From positions 62,001-126,000 of the forward strand of contig CANQDF010000003.1 of NCBI GenBank assembly GCA_947591605.1: a stretch of DNA of 64,000 bases, given 5' to 3'. Within the stretch, counting starts at the first letter, position 1; the number at the start of each line of letters is the position of its first letter. The DNA comes from an uncultured Clostridia bacterium (GTDB taxonomy: Bacteria > Bacillota > Clostridia > Lachnospirales > CAG-274). The translations under genes and the position numbers were made by a program. The notes below the pieces were generated by a model, which searched no databases, had not been told where the DNA came from, and worked only from the letters and a program-made list of their open reading frames with translations. This document shows, piece by piece, positions 25,684 to 35,058 of the stretch.

Positions 25684-26841
25684 TCATGCGTTCTTTTTGA
25701 TGGTTTCCATAATGTAGTCGGCAAGCTCCGCACTTGTTGCGCCGTCCGAATGGCCTGTTATAACTACCCTTTTCTCGGTCTGGGTACAGATATCGAGCGC
25801 CTCGTCAAGCTGCCTTGCCTTGTCCGTGTAGCCTATGTGAGCAAGCAGCATGCTTGCCGCCCTTATAATGGAGCATGGGTCGGCATATTTGTCACGCCCC
25901 TCCTCCACCATACGTGGAGCCGAGCCGTGTATAGCCTCAAACATAGCATATTTTTTGCCCATATTTATAGAGCCTGCTGTGCCTACGCCGCCCTGGAACT
26001 CCGCCGCCTCGTCCGTGATTATATCGCCGTAGAGGTTAGGCAGCACGACAACCTTGAAGCTCTGCCTCCTCTTGGGGTCGATAAGCTTTGCGGTCATTAT
26101 GTCTATGTACCAGTCGTCTGTTTCTATATCGGGATATTCCTTTGCGATCTCCTTGAAGGTGTTAAGGAACCTGCCGTCTGTGGTCTTTATTATGTTTGCC
26201 TTTGTAACGCAGGTCACCTTGCCCTTATTGTTCTTTTTGGCATATTCAAAGGCTGCCCTTATAATACGCTCCGTACCGTCGGCAGTGGCAACGGTAAAGT
26301 CAAAGGCAAGGTCGTCGTCCACCTCAAAGCCCTTTGAGCCAAGCGTATAGCTGCCCTCGGTATTCTCCCTGTAAAACGTCCAGTCTATGCCCTCCTCGGG
26401 TATCCTTACGGGGCGTACATTTGCAAAAAGGTCAAGCTCCTTTCTCATAGCAACGTTTGCGGACTCGATATTGACCTTGTCACCCGCACGGGGTGTAGTT
26501 GTGGGGCCCTTAAGTATAACGGGGCACTCCTTGAGCTGTGCAAGCGCATCGTCGGGTATAGCCTTGCCTGCCTTGACCCTGTTTTCGATCGTAAGGCCGT
26601 CTATTACCTTAAACTCCACCCTGCCTGTTTTTACCTCGTCCTCAAGCAGAAACTCCAGTATCCTCTGAGCCTGTGCGGTGATCGCAGGGCCTATGCCGTC
26701 GCCGCCGCATATGCCTATCCTTATAACATCAAGCTTGGAAAAGTCGATAAACTCCTTATCCTGCTTCATTTTTTCAACCCTTTTGAGCTGTTCCTCCACC
26801 AGAGCGCCGAATTTTTCCTTTGCAGCTTCTATTTTATCCAT
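25684..26841 (-). CDS. Isocitrate/isopropylmalate dehydrogenase family protein, probably isocitrate dehydrogenase
   Basis: A 385-aa beta-decarboxylating dehydrogenase. Visible family motifs are GICGGDGIGPAITAQA, RKELDLFANVRPVR, YRENTEGSYTLGSKGF, and the metal and nucleotide region VVVLPNLYGDIITDEAAEFQ followed by FEAIHGSAPR. The gene starts 12 bases after a Re-type citrate synthase-like gene and shares its transcript, which points to isocitrate oxidation to 2-oxoglutarate rather than leucine synthesis. No aconitase gene lies in the window. Cofactor preference was not judged. GGAGG precedes the ATG. Confidence 0.87.
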   Translation of the reverse strand: MDKIEAAKEKFGALVEEQLKRVEKMKQDKEFIDFSKLDVIRIGICGGDGIGPAITAQAQRILEFLLEDEVKTGRVEFKVIDGLTIENRVKAGKAIPDDALAQLKECPVILKGPTTTPRAGDKVNIESANVAMRKELDLFANVRPVRIPEEGIDWTFYRENTEGSYTLGSKGFEVDDDLAFDFTVATADGTERIIRAAFEYAKKNNKGKVTCVTKANIIKTTDGRFLNTFKEIAKEYPDIETDDWYIDIMTAKLIDPKRRQSFKVVVLPNLYGDIITDEAAEFQGGVGTAGSINMGKKYAMFEAIHGSAPRMVEEGRDKYADPCSIIRAASMLLAHIGYTDKARQLDEALDICTQTEKRVVITGHSDGATSAELADYIMETIKKNA

Positions 26842-26853
26842 TTGTATTACCTC

Positions 26854-28248
26854 CTAGCTTATTGTTACCTTTTTATCCGTAATGCCGTGTTTTTCCAGAG
26901 TGCTGTTGGTTACATACATAAGCTCCTTGTCGCTTATAACGGTGACCCGTCCACTCTCGTACTGCTCGTCTACCCATGCCTTTATATCCTCTATAACGGG
27001 ATCTCTCTTGTCAAAGGCATTGTCGCCCGAAAGCCCGAGATTTCCGTTTACCCAGTAGGCTATGCCCGCAAGGCCCGAGGTCTTGCTCACGGCAACCTTG
27101 ACGGGCCTGTTGAGCAAAAGCTCCGTATTGAATATGTTGTATATCTCCTCGTTTTTAAGTATGCCGTCCGCATGCACGCCTGCCCTAGTAACATTGAAGT
27201 TTTCACCCACAAACGGCGTCATAGGCGGTATTTCGTAGCCTATCTCCTTTTCAAAATACTCGGCTATTTCGGTTATCATCCTTGTATTCATGCCGTCAAG
27301 GGTACCCCTCAGCTGAGCGTACTCCATGACCATTGCCTCGGTAGGCGTATTGCCCGTGCGCTCTCCTATGCCGAACAGCGAGGTGTTTACGCCGCAGCAG
27401 CCGAAAAGCCATGCGTAGGACGCATTGCTGACAGCCCTGTAAAAATCGTTGTGACCATGCCACTCCAGCAGCTCCTGCGGTACGCCCGCATGATGGTGCA
27501 GACCGTAGATTATGCCCGGCACGCTCCTTGGCAGAACCGAACCGGGGAATGTCACCCCGTAGCCCATGGTATCGCAGGCACGTATCTTTATGGGCATGCC
27601 CGTTTCGTCGGAGAGCTTCATAAGCTCTACGGCAAAGGGCACCACAAAGCCGTAAAAATCCGCCCTGGTGATATCCTCAAAATGACACCTGGGCCTTATG
27701 CCGAGCTCGATACACTGCCTTATTATGCTAAGGTAGTGCTCTATTATCTCGCTGCGCTTCATATTCATTTTATAAAAAATGTGGTAATCCGAGCAGCTCA
27801 CAAGGATACCCGTTTCCTTTACGCCGATCGATTTTACAAGCTCAAAATCCTTTTTGCTGGCTCTGATCCATGTGGTTACCTCCGGAAAGCGGTAGTCCTT
27901 TTCAAGGCATCTGTAGACCGCCTCCTGATCCTTTTTTGTATAGATAAAAAACTCACTCTGACGGATGATGCCCTTGGGGCCTCCGAGTGCGTGGAGCATA
28001 TCGTATATCCTGGATATCTGCTCTACGGTATACGGCTCTCTGGACTGCTGTCCATCTCTGAAGGTGGTATCCGTTATCCATATTTCATCGGGCATATCAA
28101 TGGGCACAATTCTGTGGTTAAAAGCAACCTTTGGCACCTCGTCATAGCTGTAAAGGTTGTTGTACAGATTAGGCTCGCTGACATCCTGCAGGGGATAATT
28201 CAGCTCTCGTCTTTCAATTAAATTGGTCTTGCTGTTAAAAATAAACAT
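26854..28248 (-). CDS. Re-type citrate synthase (homocitrate/isopropylmalate synthase family)
   Basis: A 464-aa HMG-CoA-lyase-like TIM-barrel enzyme. The motif DTTFRDGQQSREPY near the N-terminus and the metal ligands HGHND (in LEWHGHNDFYRAVSN) mark the family. The long sequence around FVVPFAVELMKLSDETGMPI and the pairing with a dehydrogenase resemble the Re-citrate synthase of Clostridium kluyveri rather than LeuA; a homocitrate synthase cannot be excluded. It would condense acetyl-CoA with oxaloacetate. The start is at 28246-28248 with GGGGGTGA upstream; a further ATG at 28272 lies in the promoter's -10 box. Confidence 0.82.
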   Translation of the reverse strand: MFIFNSKTNLIERRELNYPLQDVSEPNLYNNLYSYDEVPKVAFNHRIVPIDMPDEIWITDTTFRDGQQSREPYTVEQISRIYDMLHALGGPKGIIRQSEFFIYTKKDQEAVYRCLEKDYRFPEVTTWIRASKKDFELVKSIGVKETGILVSCSDYHIFYKMNMKRSEIIEHYLSIIRQCIELGIRPRCHFEDITRADFYGFVVPFAVELMKLSDETGMPIKIRACDTMGYGVTFPGSVLPRSVPGIIYGLHHHAGVPQELLEWHGHNDFYRAVSNASYAWLFGCCGVNTSLFGIGERTGNTPTEAMVMEYAQLRGTLDGMNTRMITEIAEYFEKEIGYEIPPMTPFVGENFNVTRAGVHADGILKNEEIYNIFNTELLLNRPVKVAVSKTSGLAGIAYWVNGNLGLSGDNAFDKRDPVIEDIKAWVDEQYESGRVTVISDKELMYVTNSTLEKHGITDKKVTIS

Positions 28249-28270
28249 TAAATTCACCCCCAATATAAAC

Positions 28271-28299
28271 ATTTTAAACGTTTATTATTGCAATGTCAA
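28271..28299 (-). promoter_or_regulatory. Promoter for the Re-citrate synthase operon
   Basis: On the minus strand TTGACA (28299-28294), 17-base spacer and TAAAAT (28276-28271). It fixes the gene start downstream of this point. Confidence 0.8.
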
Positions 28300-28430
28300 C
28301 CGTTAGGGACAACTTTTTTGCATAATATTTTTAAAATTATGCAAATATTTTGGCGTAATATTGAGGTTAAATGTTTATTTTGTGCAAAAATTGCAAGTTT
28401 CGGCTTTAAATAATTCATTTTTTGCAAGAA

Positions 28431-28460
28431 AACAGCCTGCTGCTGATACTGCCGCAGGCC
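28431..28460. repeat. 30-bp hairpin-forming direct repeat, left copy
   Basis: GCCTGC and GCAGGC arms around CTGATACTG. It matches 28747-28776 at 28 of 30 positions and together with it brackets interspersed repeat copy 2. Confidence 0.8.
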
Positions 28461-28508
28461 CGGACTGTAAAAACTAAGAATAGATAAAAAAGGATTTTTG
28501 AGAACCTA

Positions 28509-28744
28509 AACTTGCAAACACTTTAAGGTAACTTAAGCGTCGCAGACTTAAATCCGCAGGACGAGCTTTGCCCGTCCGAGGAAAACAGCGAGTTTCAAGG
28601 TGTGCACCCGAAAAAAGCAATCGGGACGCCCTGTAAGGGCGGCTTTTGCCGCAGGCAAAAGTGCTTTTCTCTTAAGTCCCGCCGGAATGAGCTGTTTATA
28701 CTTCTGCTTATACTCGAAAAAGTCCCAAAGGGACTTTTTCGACA
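28509..28744 (+). repeat. Modular interspersed repeat, copy 2
   Basis: The shorter, cleaner copy of the element at 14009. It starts with CTTGCAAACACTTTAAGG, contains GGACGAGCTTTGCCCGTCC and GGGACGCCCTGTAAGGGCGG hairpins, and ends in AAAAAGTCCC AAA GGGACTTTTT. It is non-coding and lies in the 610-base gap between the Re-citrate synthase and cysK genes. Confidence 0.88.
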
Positions 28745-28746
28745 GT

Positions 28747-28776
28747 AACAGCCTGCCGCTGATACTGCGGCAGGCC
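28747..28776. repeat. 30-bp hairpin-forming direct repeat, right copy
   Basis: Nine-base perfect stem GCCTGCCGC/GCGGCAGGC (28751-28759 with 28767-28775). It could also serve as the cysK terminator on the minus strand, although a T run is weak. Confidence 0.75.
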
Positions 28777-28858
28777 GTAATGATATATTGCAAAGGGAAA
28801 TTTTTTATTGTCGGTTATATTAATACCGCTATGCGGAACAGCCTCAATGCCGCCTTTT

Positions 28859-29794
28859 TCAGTCGGCAAACAAAGCGGTCGACAGATACCTGTCACCCGA
28901 GTCGGGCAGGAGCACAACAATATTCTTGCCCTTGTTTTCCTCCCTCTCGGCGAGAATTGAGGCAGCCTTAAGCGCCGCACCCGAGGATATGCCCACCAGC
29001 ACGCCCTCGCTTACGGCAAACCTCTTGCCCTCGGCAAAAGCGTCCTCATTGGAAATGGCTATTACCTCGTCATATATCGACGTATTGAGCACCTCGGGCA
29101 CAAAACCCGCACCGATACCCTGTATCTTGTGCGAGCCTGCCGTTCCCTTTGAGAGTACGGGGCTTGTTTCGGGCTCAACGGCAATTATTTTTACATCCGG
29201 GTTTTTGGACTTAAGGTATTCGCCCACTCCCGTTACCGTGCCGCCGGTGCCGACGCCCGCAACAAAAATATCGACCTTGCCGTCTGTCTGCTCCCATATC
29301 TCAGGGCCCGTTGTCGCCTTGTGTACGGCAGGGTTTGCAGGGTTTACAAACTGACCGAGTATAAGCGAGCCCTCTATCTCCTTGTTAAGCTCCTCCGCCT
29401 TTGCTATGGCGCCTTTCATACCCTTTGCGCCCTCCGTGAGCACAAGCTGCGCTCCGTATGCCTTAAGCAGGTTGCGTCTTTCAACGCTCATGGTGTCGGG
29501 CAAGGTGAGTATCGCCTTATAGCCCTTCATTGCTGCCACAGCGGCAATGCCTATGCCCGTATTGCCCGATGTAGGCTCTATAATGGTTGCGCCGGGCTTT
29601 AAAATGCCCTTTTTTTCGGCGTCCTCTATCATGGCTGCCGCAATCCTGTCCTTGACGGAGCCTGCGGGGTTAAGGTACTCCAGCTTTGCCAGCAGCACCG
29701 CATTTTTTATGCCTGCCTCCTCCGAGTAGCGGTTAAGCTTAAGTATAGGCGTACCGCCTATAAGCTCCGTTGCGCTTTGTTTAATATTGCTCAT
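28859..29794 (-). CDS. cysK: Cysteine synthase A
   Basis: A 311-aa PLP-dependent O-acetylserine sulfhydrylase. The PLP lysine is Lys48 in [11 protein letters not shown]; the phosphate loop and substrate motif [10 protein letters not shown], the GTGGT loop and [13 protein letters not shown] are intact. The start at 29792-29794 has GGAGG eight bases upstream; an upstream in-frame ATG five codons earlier would sit before the ribosome site. Combines O-acetylserine with sulfide to form cysteine. No cysE neighbour is seen. Confidence 0.95.
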   Translation of the reverse strand: MSNIKQSATELIGGTPILKLNRYSEEAGIKNAVLLAKLEYLNPAGSVKDRIAAAMIEDAEKKGILKPGATIIEPTSGNTGIGIAAVAAMKGYKAILTLPDTMSVERRNLLKAYGAQLVLTEGAKGMKGAIAKAEELNKEIEGSLILGQFVNPANPAVHKATTGPEIWEQTDGKVDIFVAGVGTGGTVTGVGEYLKSKNPDVKIIAVEPETSPVLSKGTAGSHKIQGIGAGFVPEVLNTSIYDEVIAISNEDAFAEGKRFAVSEGVLVGISSGAALKAASILAEREENKGKNIVVLLPDSGDRYLSTALFAD

Positions 29795-29863
29795 AACAAT
29801 TACCTCCAATTTATAAAGCGTTTTTGCTATTTCCTATTTTGTTACTATGAAATGTATGCTTTT

Positions 29864-29892
29864 ATTGTATACCCATTTTTTTCATTTGTCAA
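29864..29892 (-). promoter_or_regulatory. Promoter for cysK
   Basis: On the minus strand TTGACA (29892-29887), 17-base spacer and TACAAT (29869-29864), 70 bases upstream of the cysK start. Confidence 0.8.
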
Positions 29893-30057
29893 GCGCTAAA
29901 TTAAATTTTTGGCTGCCTATTTTTTTGCCTTTTGCCTCCGTCGTCATATCTGCCTTGCAGCTGCGCTGTTAATTGACTTTTACATTGGCATATGATAAAA
30001 TGTAGAGGACAATTTATCGTTAAAAAAGTATTGTTTAGTTTAAGGGGCTCATATATT

Positions 30058-33018
30058 ATGAAAAAATGGTTCGTTAAAACATTGCCGTTATTTATTATGT
30101 GCTTGGTCGCCGTCGCCGCCATTCTTATAGGCAGCACTTATTTTGATTTTATCTCAAAACGCATATATGAGGACAGCACCGGGCACCTGGAGGAGATATA
30201 CGGTCAGTTAAACCACACCTTCGGCAACTTTGCCGAAAGAAACTGGGGTCTTTTGAAGGGCTGCGGCAGCTATTTTGAAATAGCCGATAACGCCCCCGAA
30301 GAAACCGTGTCTAATTATATCGAAAACGAAAAAAAATACTGGGGCTTTTCCCGTTTTTACTTTATCTCCGATGACAGGATATGTATGTCCTCCGACGGCA
30401 GCGAGGAGAGCATAGACCTTGAAGACTCTTGGGATATACTTTTTAACGAAAACGAACCCGTGATGGCAGGTGCGGCATTGTCCGACAGACAGGATATAAT
30501 TGTTTTTGCCGTGCCCACCGAACACGGCGAATATAACGGCTTCGGCTACGACGCCCTTGCGGTGAGCTATACCAACGAGGCTCTTGCAAGCTCGCTCAGG
30601 GTAGACGCCTTTTCTGGCAAGGGTAAGTGCTTTGTCATACACGGCGACGGCAAGGTTCTGCTTTCCACGCAGAGCAGTGACAACGTGTTTGACAACTACC
30701 TTGTATATCTGAGATCTGCCTCCGACATCGATCCGGACGATATGAACAAGCTCCTTAGCGACTGCCGTTCGGGCTCGTCGGGCATACTGCAATGCAAAAT
30801 AGGCGGGGTCGACCAGTGCATACTGTATCAGCCCGTAGGCATACGGGATTACATACTGCTGAGCGTGGTGCCTCAGAGCATTATAAGCGCAGGCTTTCTC
30901 TCCGTGCAGAAGATAACAATAAATGTACTTATACTCATATTTATGCTTATAGGTATCTCCGTATTGGCTCTGATGATAATGCGCAGCCACAGGCTGTCAC
31001 ACAAAAACAAGATGGAGCTGCAGTACAGGGAGCGTATGTTTGATGTGCTCTCAAACAGCGTTGACGACATATTTATAATGATGGACTCCGAAAACCATAA
31101 TGTGGATTACATAAGCCCCAACATAGAGCGCCTTACAGGCATACCCATAAAAACGGCAAGCGAGGACATACGGGTGCTGGAAAAATGCGCCGTGATAAGC
31201 AATTCTTCCGTGACCAAGGCGGACCTTGAGGCCATACCCATGCAGGGCAGCAGAAGCTGGGAATGCGAGTATATACACCAAACCACGGGCGAACGCCGCT
31301 GGTACATGATGACCATATACCATATGAGCATACAGGATGTTAAAAAATATATAGTTGTTCTGTCCGACCGCACATACGACAGACAGCTCAACCTTAAGCT
31401 TCAGGAGGCGCTTAACGCAGCCAGAAGCGCAAACGAGGCAAAAAGCAACTTTCTTTCCAATATGTCGCATGACATACGCACCCCTATGAATGCCATAGTG
31501 GGCTTTTCCGTACTGCTTGACAAGGAGGCGGAAAACCCCGATAAGGTAAGAGAATACACCCGCAAGATAACTGCCTCCAGCCATCACCTTTTAAGCCTTA
31601 TAAACGATGTACTGGATATGAGCAAGATAGAAAGCGGCAAAACCTCGCTCAATTTAGACCGCTTCAGCCTGCCGGAGCTGCTTGAGGAGCTGAATATAAT
31701 ACTTATGCCCCAGGCAAAGGCAAAAAAACAAGAGTTTAAAATGCACATACAGGGCGCACCTCCCGAGCAGATGATAGGCGATAAGCTGCGCCTTAACCAG
31801 ATATTTATAAACCTTTTGTCAAATGCCATCAAATATACTCCCGACAGCGGCAAAATTGAATTTACCGTATGCGAGCTGCCGCTCGATACGCCTCAGTATA
31901 CCAAGCTGCGCTTTGTTGTCAGCGACAACGGCATAGGCATGAGCAAGGAATTTCAAAAGCACATCTTTGCTTCCTTCAGCAGGGAGATAAGCTCCGTTAC
32001 CAACAAGATACAGGGCACGGGCCTGGGCATGGCAATAACCAAAAGCCTTGTGGACCTGATGGGCGGTATCATAGATGTAAAAAGCAGCCCCGGCGAGGGC
32101 AGTACGTTCACGGTGGAGCTTTCCTTTGCGCTGCCCGAGGCTGAGGAAACGGATATGTGGTTCAGGCATAGGATAAAGCGCATACTTGTAGCCGATGACG
32201 AAGAGGTGGTATGCCTCGGCATAAAAGAGCTTATGCGTGATACAGGCATTGAGGTGGAATGCGTTTCGGACGGTGAGGCGGCTATCGAGGCTGCAGTAGA
32301 GGCGCACAACAGCGGCAATAGCTTCAACGTTATCCTGCTCGACTGGAAGATGCCAAAAACAGACGGAGTTGAGGCGGCACGCATAATCCGCAGCCGTTTG
32401 GGTACGGATATACCTATACTTGTGCTTACCTCATACGACTGGGGCGATATAGAGGACGAGGCACGCCATGCAGGCATAAATGCCTTTATGCCCAAGCCGT
32501 TTTTTGTATCGACCTTCTGGCAGACCATCAAACCGCTGTTTTTTGAAAATACCGAGGCAAAGATATGCAGCGTAAGTCCGCAGGAGAGCGTTATGTCGGG
32601 TATGCACTTCCTTGTTGCGGAGGACAACGAGCTAAATGCGGAAATACTCACCGAAATGCTCGCCATGGAGGGCGCAAGCTGCGAGCTTGCCGTTAACGGC
32701 CTTGAGGCGGTATCCATGTTTCAAAATTCAAAGCCCGGCTATTACGATATGATACTTATGGATGTACAGATGCCCGCCATGAACGGCTATGAGGCTACGG
32801 GGCGCATACGAGCCTGCTCTCATCCCGAGGCAAAAACCATACCTATTGTGGCTATGACTGCCAACACCTTTGCCGAGGACGTGCGCAACGCCCTGGATTC
32901 CGGCATGAACGGACATCTTGCAAAGCCTATAGATATGAACGCCGTAAGAAATACGGTTGCACACCTTATGGAAGACAAAAACAAAACCGCAGACAATGAA
33001 GGAGGCGAGGACAATTGA
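30058..33018 (+). CDS. Membrane hybrid histidine kinase with two receiver domains
   Basis: A 986-aa sensor kinase. TM1 (about 9-29), a ~255-residue extracellular sensor domain (cache-like by length and position), TM2 (about 287-308), a PAS domain (about 325-440), HisKA with His471 in FLSNMSHDIRTPMNAIVGFS, an HATPase with NQIFINLLSNAIKYT and GTGLGMAITKSL, then two receivers with Asp762 (ILLDWKMPKTDG) and Asp902 (ILMDVQMPAMNG). No separate output domain or Hpt is present. ATG 30058 is preferred over an in-frame start 22 codons earlier because a signal segment follows at once. Its stop overlaps the start of a sugar-binding lipoprotein gene, so the lipoprotein is a likely ligand-sensing partner. 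Confidence 0.92.
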   Translation: MKKWFVKTLPLFIMCLVAVAAILIGSTYFDFISKRIYEDSTGHLEEIYGQLNHTFGNFAERNWGLLKGCGSYFEIADNAPEETVSNYIENEKKYWGFSRFYFISDDRICMSSDGSEESIDLEDSWDILFNENEPVMAGAALSDRQDIIVFAVPTEHGEYNGFGYDALAVSYTNEALASSLRVDAFSGKGKCFVIHGDGKVLLSTQSSDNVFDNYLVYLRSASDIDPDDMNKLLSDCRSGSSGILQCKIGGVDQCILYQPVGIRDYILLSVVPQSIISAGFLSVQKITINVLILIFMLIGISVLALMIMRSHRLSHKNKMELQYRERMFDVLSNSVDDIFIMMDSENHNVDYISPNIERLTGIPIKTASEDIRVLEKCAVISNSSVTKADLEAIPMQGSRSWECEYIHQTTGERRWYMMTIYHMSIQDVKKYIVVLSDRTYDRQLNLKLQEALNAARSANEAKSNFLSNMSHDIRTPMNAIVGFSVLLDKEAENPDKVREYTRKITASSHHLLSLINDVLDMSKIESGKTSLNLDRFSLPELLEELNIILMPQAKAKKQEFKMHIQGAPPEQMIGDKLRLNQIFINLLSNAIKYTPDSGKIEFTVCELPLDTPQYTKLRFVVSDNGIGMSKEFQKHIFASFSREISSVTNKIQGTGLGMAITKSLVDLMGGIIDVKSSPGEGSTFTVELSFALPEAEETDMWFRHRIKRILVADDEEVVCLGIKELMRDTGIEVECVSDGEAAIEAAVEAHNSGNSFNVILLDWKMPKTDGVEAARIIRSRLGTDIPILVLTSYDWGDIEDEARHAGINAFMPKPFFVSTFWQTIKPLFFENTEAKICSVSPQESVMSGMHFLVAEDNELNAEILTEMLAMEGASCELAVNGLEAVSMFQNSKPGYYDMILMDVQMPAMNGYEATGRIRACSHPEAKTIPIVAMTANTFAEDVRNALDSGMNGHLAKPIDMNAVRNTVAHLMEDKNKTADNEGGEDN

Positions 33019-34283
33019 AAATAAAGCTGCCTGTTATACCTCTGATGCTTGCCGCACTTATCACCCTTACAGCCTGCGGCGGCAGTGCCGACGATAAAAA
33101 CACCCTCACTGTTATGGGCAAAAAGACCGACCTTAACAAAAGCTATATGACGACCCTGTTTGAGCGATACGAAAGCACAACGGGCAACAAGCTTAAAATA
33201 ATTGCCTATGACGATACCGATTTTGAGATCTCCGCACAAAAGGATTTTGAATCGGGCAATGCGCCCGACATATTTATGCACTTTAACAATGCGGACCTTA
33301 ATCGCTTTGATGTTGAAAACAATTTTTACCTTCTCAACAACGAACCATGGGTAGATGAGCTTACGGACAGCGCCGATGCCTACTGCCGTGACAGCGACGG
33401 CGATCTGCTTGGGCTGCCTTTTTGGGAAAACTCCGTTTCGGGCTGCTACTACAACAAGACCATAATGGACAGCCTCGGTCTTAAGCCCGCAACAACACAG
33501 GCCGAGTTTGACGGCCTATGTCAGGTGCTTAAGGATACGGGCTATACGCCTATATGCTGGCCCGCAAACGGCTGCTCGTGGATGATGCAGTTCGGCCTTG
33601 ACCCCGTTTTTGCGGATAACCCGGAGCTGCTTGAAAAGCTTAACAAAAACGAGATAACCTATGCCGAGATACCGGAGGTAAGGGCAATGGTGCAGTGGGT
33701 ATCGGATGCGGCGGAAAAGGGCTGGTTCGGCCCCAATTATATCGGGATCGGCTGGAACGAGATAAGCCCCGAAATGAGCTCCGGCAATGCGGTAATGACA
33801 TTTATATGGGACACATGGTTCTATACGGATATGGAAAGCAGCAACACCTATACCGTGGACGACTTTGCCGTAATGCCTGTTTTTATGAACACGGCAGACA
33901 AGGGCACCTACGAGGGCGGCAACCTCAATATGATGATGCTTAACAAAAACAGCAAAAAATTGGAGGAGGCAAAGCAATTTCTTGCATTCTGCGCCTCGGA
34001 GGAAAATTACAACGCCGCCTTTGACGGCATTTCAACGGTAAAATGCTTTGACGGTCAAACCACCAACATACAATCCAAAATGGTAACCGATGCAAAAGCC
34101 TCAATTGAAGAAAACGAGCGTGTTTCCACCGCTTCCTCCAGGATAGTGGGCTACAGCGGGGACGATGTAACCGCTGCCTTTGAGGAAATGTTCCGTAAAA
34201 AGACCGATGTGGACGGCTGCATAAAAATGATGGATCAATACCGCATAGAAGAGGCAAAAAAGCAGGGCGCCGAGGGCTTTTAA
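33015..34283 (+). CDS. Sugar-type ABC substrate-binding lipoprotein coupled to the kinase
   Basis: A 422-aa family-1 extracellular solute-binding lipoprotein. The signal ends in lipobox TLTAC near residue 21, followed by a CGGS linker. Typical marks are DFESGNAPDIFMHFNNADL, GLPFWENSVSGCYYNKTIMD and GNAVMTFIWDTWFY. The TTG start overlaps the kinase stop (TTGA), with GAGG before it. No ABC permease or ATPase gene is adjacent. The coupling suggests that the protein presents its ligand to the kinase sensor domain instead of (or as well as) feeding a transporter elsewhere. Confidence 0.88.
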   Translation: MKIKLPVIPLMLAALITLTACGGSADDKNTLTVMGKKTDLNKSYMTTLFERYESTTGNKLKIIAYDDTDFEISAQKDFESGNAPDIFMHFNNADLNRFDVENNFYLLNNEPWVDELTDSADAYCRDSDGDLLGLPFWENSVSGCYYNKTIMDSLGLKPATTQAEFDGLCQVLKDTGYTPICWPANGCSWMMQFGLDPVFADNPELLEKLNKNEITYAEIPEVRAMVQWVSDAAEKGWFGPNYIGIGWNEISPEMSSGNAVMTFIWDTWFYTDMESSNTYTVDDFAVMPVFMNTADKGTYEGGNLNMMMLNKNSKKLEEAKQFLAFCASEENYNAAFDGISTVKCFDGQTTNIQSKMVTDAKASIEENERVSTASSRIVGYSGDDVTAAFEEMFRKKTDVDGCIKMMDQYRIEEAKKQGAEGF

Positions 34284-34336
34284 AAACCCCGGAGAAAAGA
34301 TAATTATTTAAGCAAAAGAGCAGGTATTTTATTCAA

Positions 34337-34366
34337 GGGGTGTTGTTTTCAGCACCCCCCATTTTC
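34337..34366 (+). terminator. Possible terminator of the kinase/lipoprotein operon
   Basis: GGGGTGTTG pairs with CAGCACCCC (one wobble), followed by ATTTTC, 54 bases after the stop. The T run is weak. Confidence 0.45.
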
Positions 34367-34402
34367 ATTGTAATTCATAAATATCACCTCACTTTATTTT
34401 GG

Positions 34403-34438
34403 CATAAAAATACCCGATAAAGAATAGTCCTTATCGGG
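34403..34438 (-). terminator. Terminator of the nucleotidyltransferase module
   Basis: CCCGATAA/TTATCGGG eight-base stem (34413-34420 with 34431-34438), followed on the minus strand by TATTTTTA. Confidence 0.75.
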
Positions 34439-34494
34439 ATTGTTGTTTAAATTCATATATATTTTACAATATTGGACAGCATTAGATCATATCA

Positions 34495-35046
34495 TTACCA
34501 CATTTCTTTTTCCTTTAAAAAAGACAAACAAAAGTTATAGTCACATATAAATTTTGTACTATTATTTTTTATTACAGACTCAACATTATTAATTCCCATA
34601 AATTTTAATATGTTTAACAAATCGCTCTTATCTGTCGATCTTGGAATAGCTCCTCCGCCGTCTATAGCTCTGACTTTTAAAAGAAGTAGGCTGTCAAGAT
34701 CAGCTAAAAGCATTTTTATATTTGAATAGCTTCCTATTTCTTCCCAGCTAAGAAGATTTATAATGCCTTTAACTTCCGGTAATTTATATGCATCATTATT
34801 AAGCCAGTCCTCATCCAAATCAAGTTCCCTTGCAACAGTTTTTATAATTTCATTTACCTCTTCGGGATAATCCGGCGTAACCGTATCTGCATCCATTGTG
34901 TACCCATACGCTCTCAGTCCTCTATAAAGCATAGCATATCCGCCGATCGCTTTTACTTCAATATTTAAATGCTTATTTTTTAAAATGTCATTCAGCTTTT
35001 CAAATGCCTCATTAAAGTCATCTAAATTTACTTTGAGTTTTGCCAT
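34495..35046 (-). CDS. Nucleotidyltransferase-like protein (DUF6036/AbiEii type)
   Basis: A 183-aa soluble protein, noticeably more AT-rich than the housekeeping genes. Residues about 33-58 have the minimal nucleotidyltransferase pattern: IGGYAMLYRGLRAYG followed by YTMDADTVTP, i.e. GG then D-x-D. The length and the later segments (DLDEDWLNNDAYKLP, DLDSLLLLKVRAID) resemble DUF6036/AbiEii-like proteins, which can act as toxins by adding nucleotides to tRNA ends or as other NTases. It follows a 114-aa gene after 12 bases, on the same strand. A toxin-antitoxin role is inferred from this arrangement only. Confidence 0.65.
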   Translation of the reverse strand: MAKLKVNLDDFNEAFEKLNDILKNKHLNIEVKAIGGYAMLYRGLRAYGYTMDADTVTPDYPEEVNEIIKTVARELDLDEDWLNNDAYKLPEVKGIINLLSWEEIGSYSNIKMLLADLDSLLLLKVRAIDGGGAIPRSTDKSDLLNILKFMGINNVESVIKNNSTKFICDYNFCLSFLKEKEMW

Positions 35047-35058
35047 AATAACAACCTC

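Noticed and set aside
26842..28221. 459-aa plus-strand ORF opposite the Re-citrate synthase gene
   Set aside because: Antisense shadow; Tyr/His/Arg-rich with no motif, while the minus strand has clear enzyme motifs.
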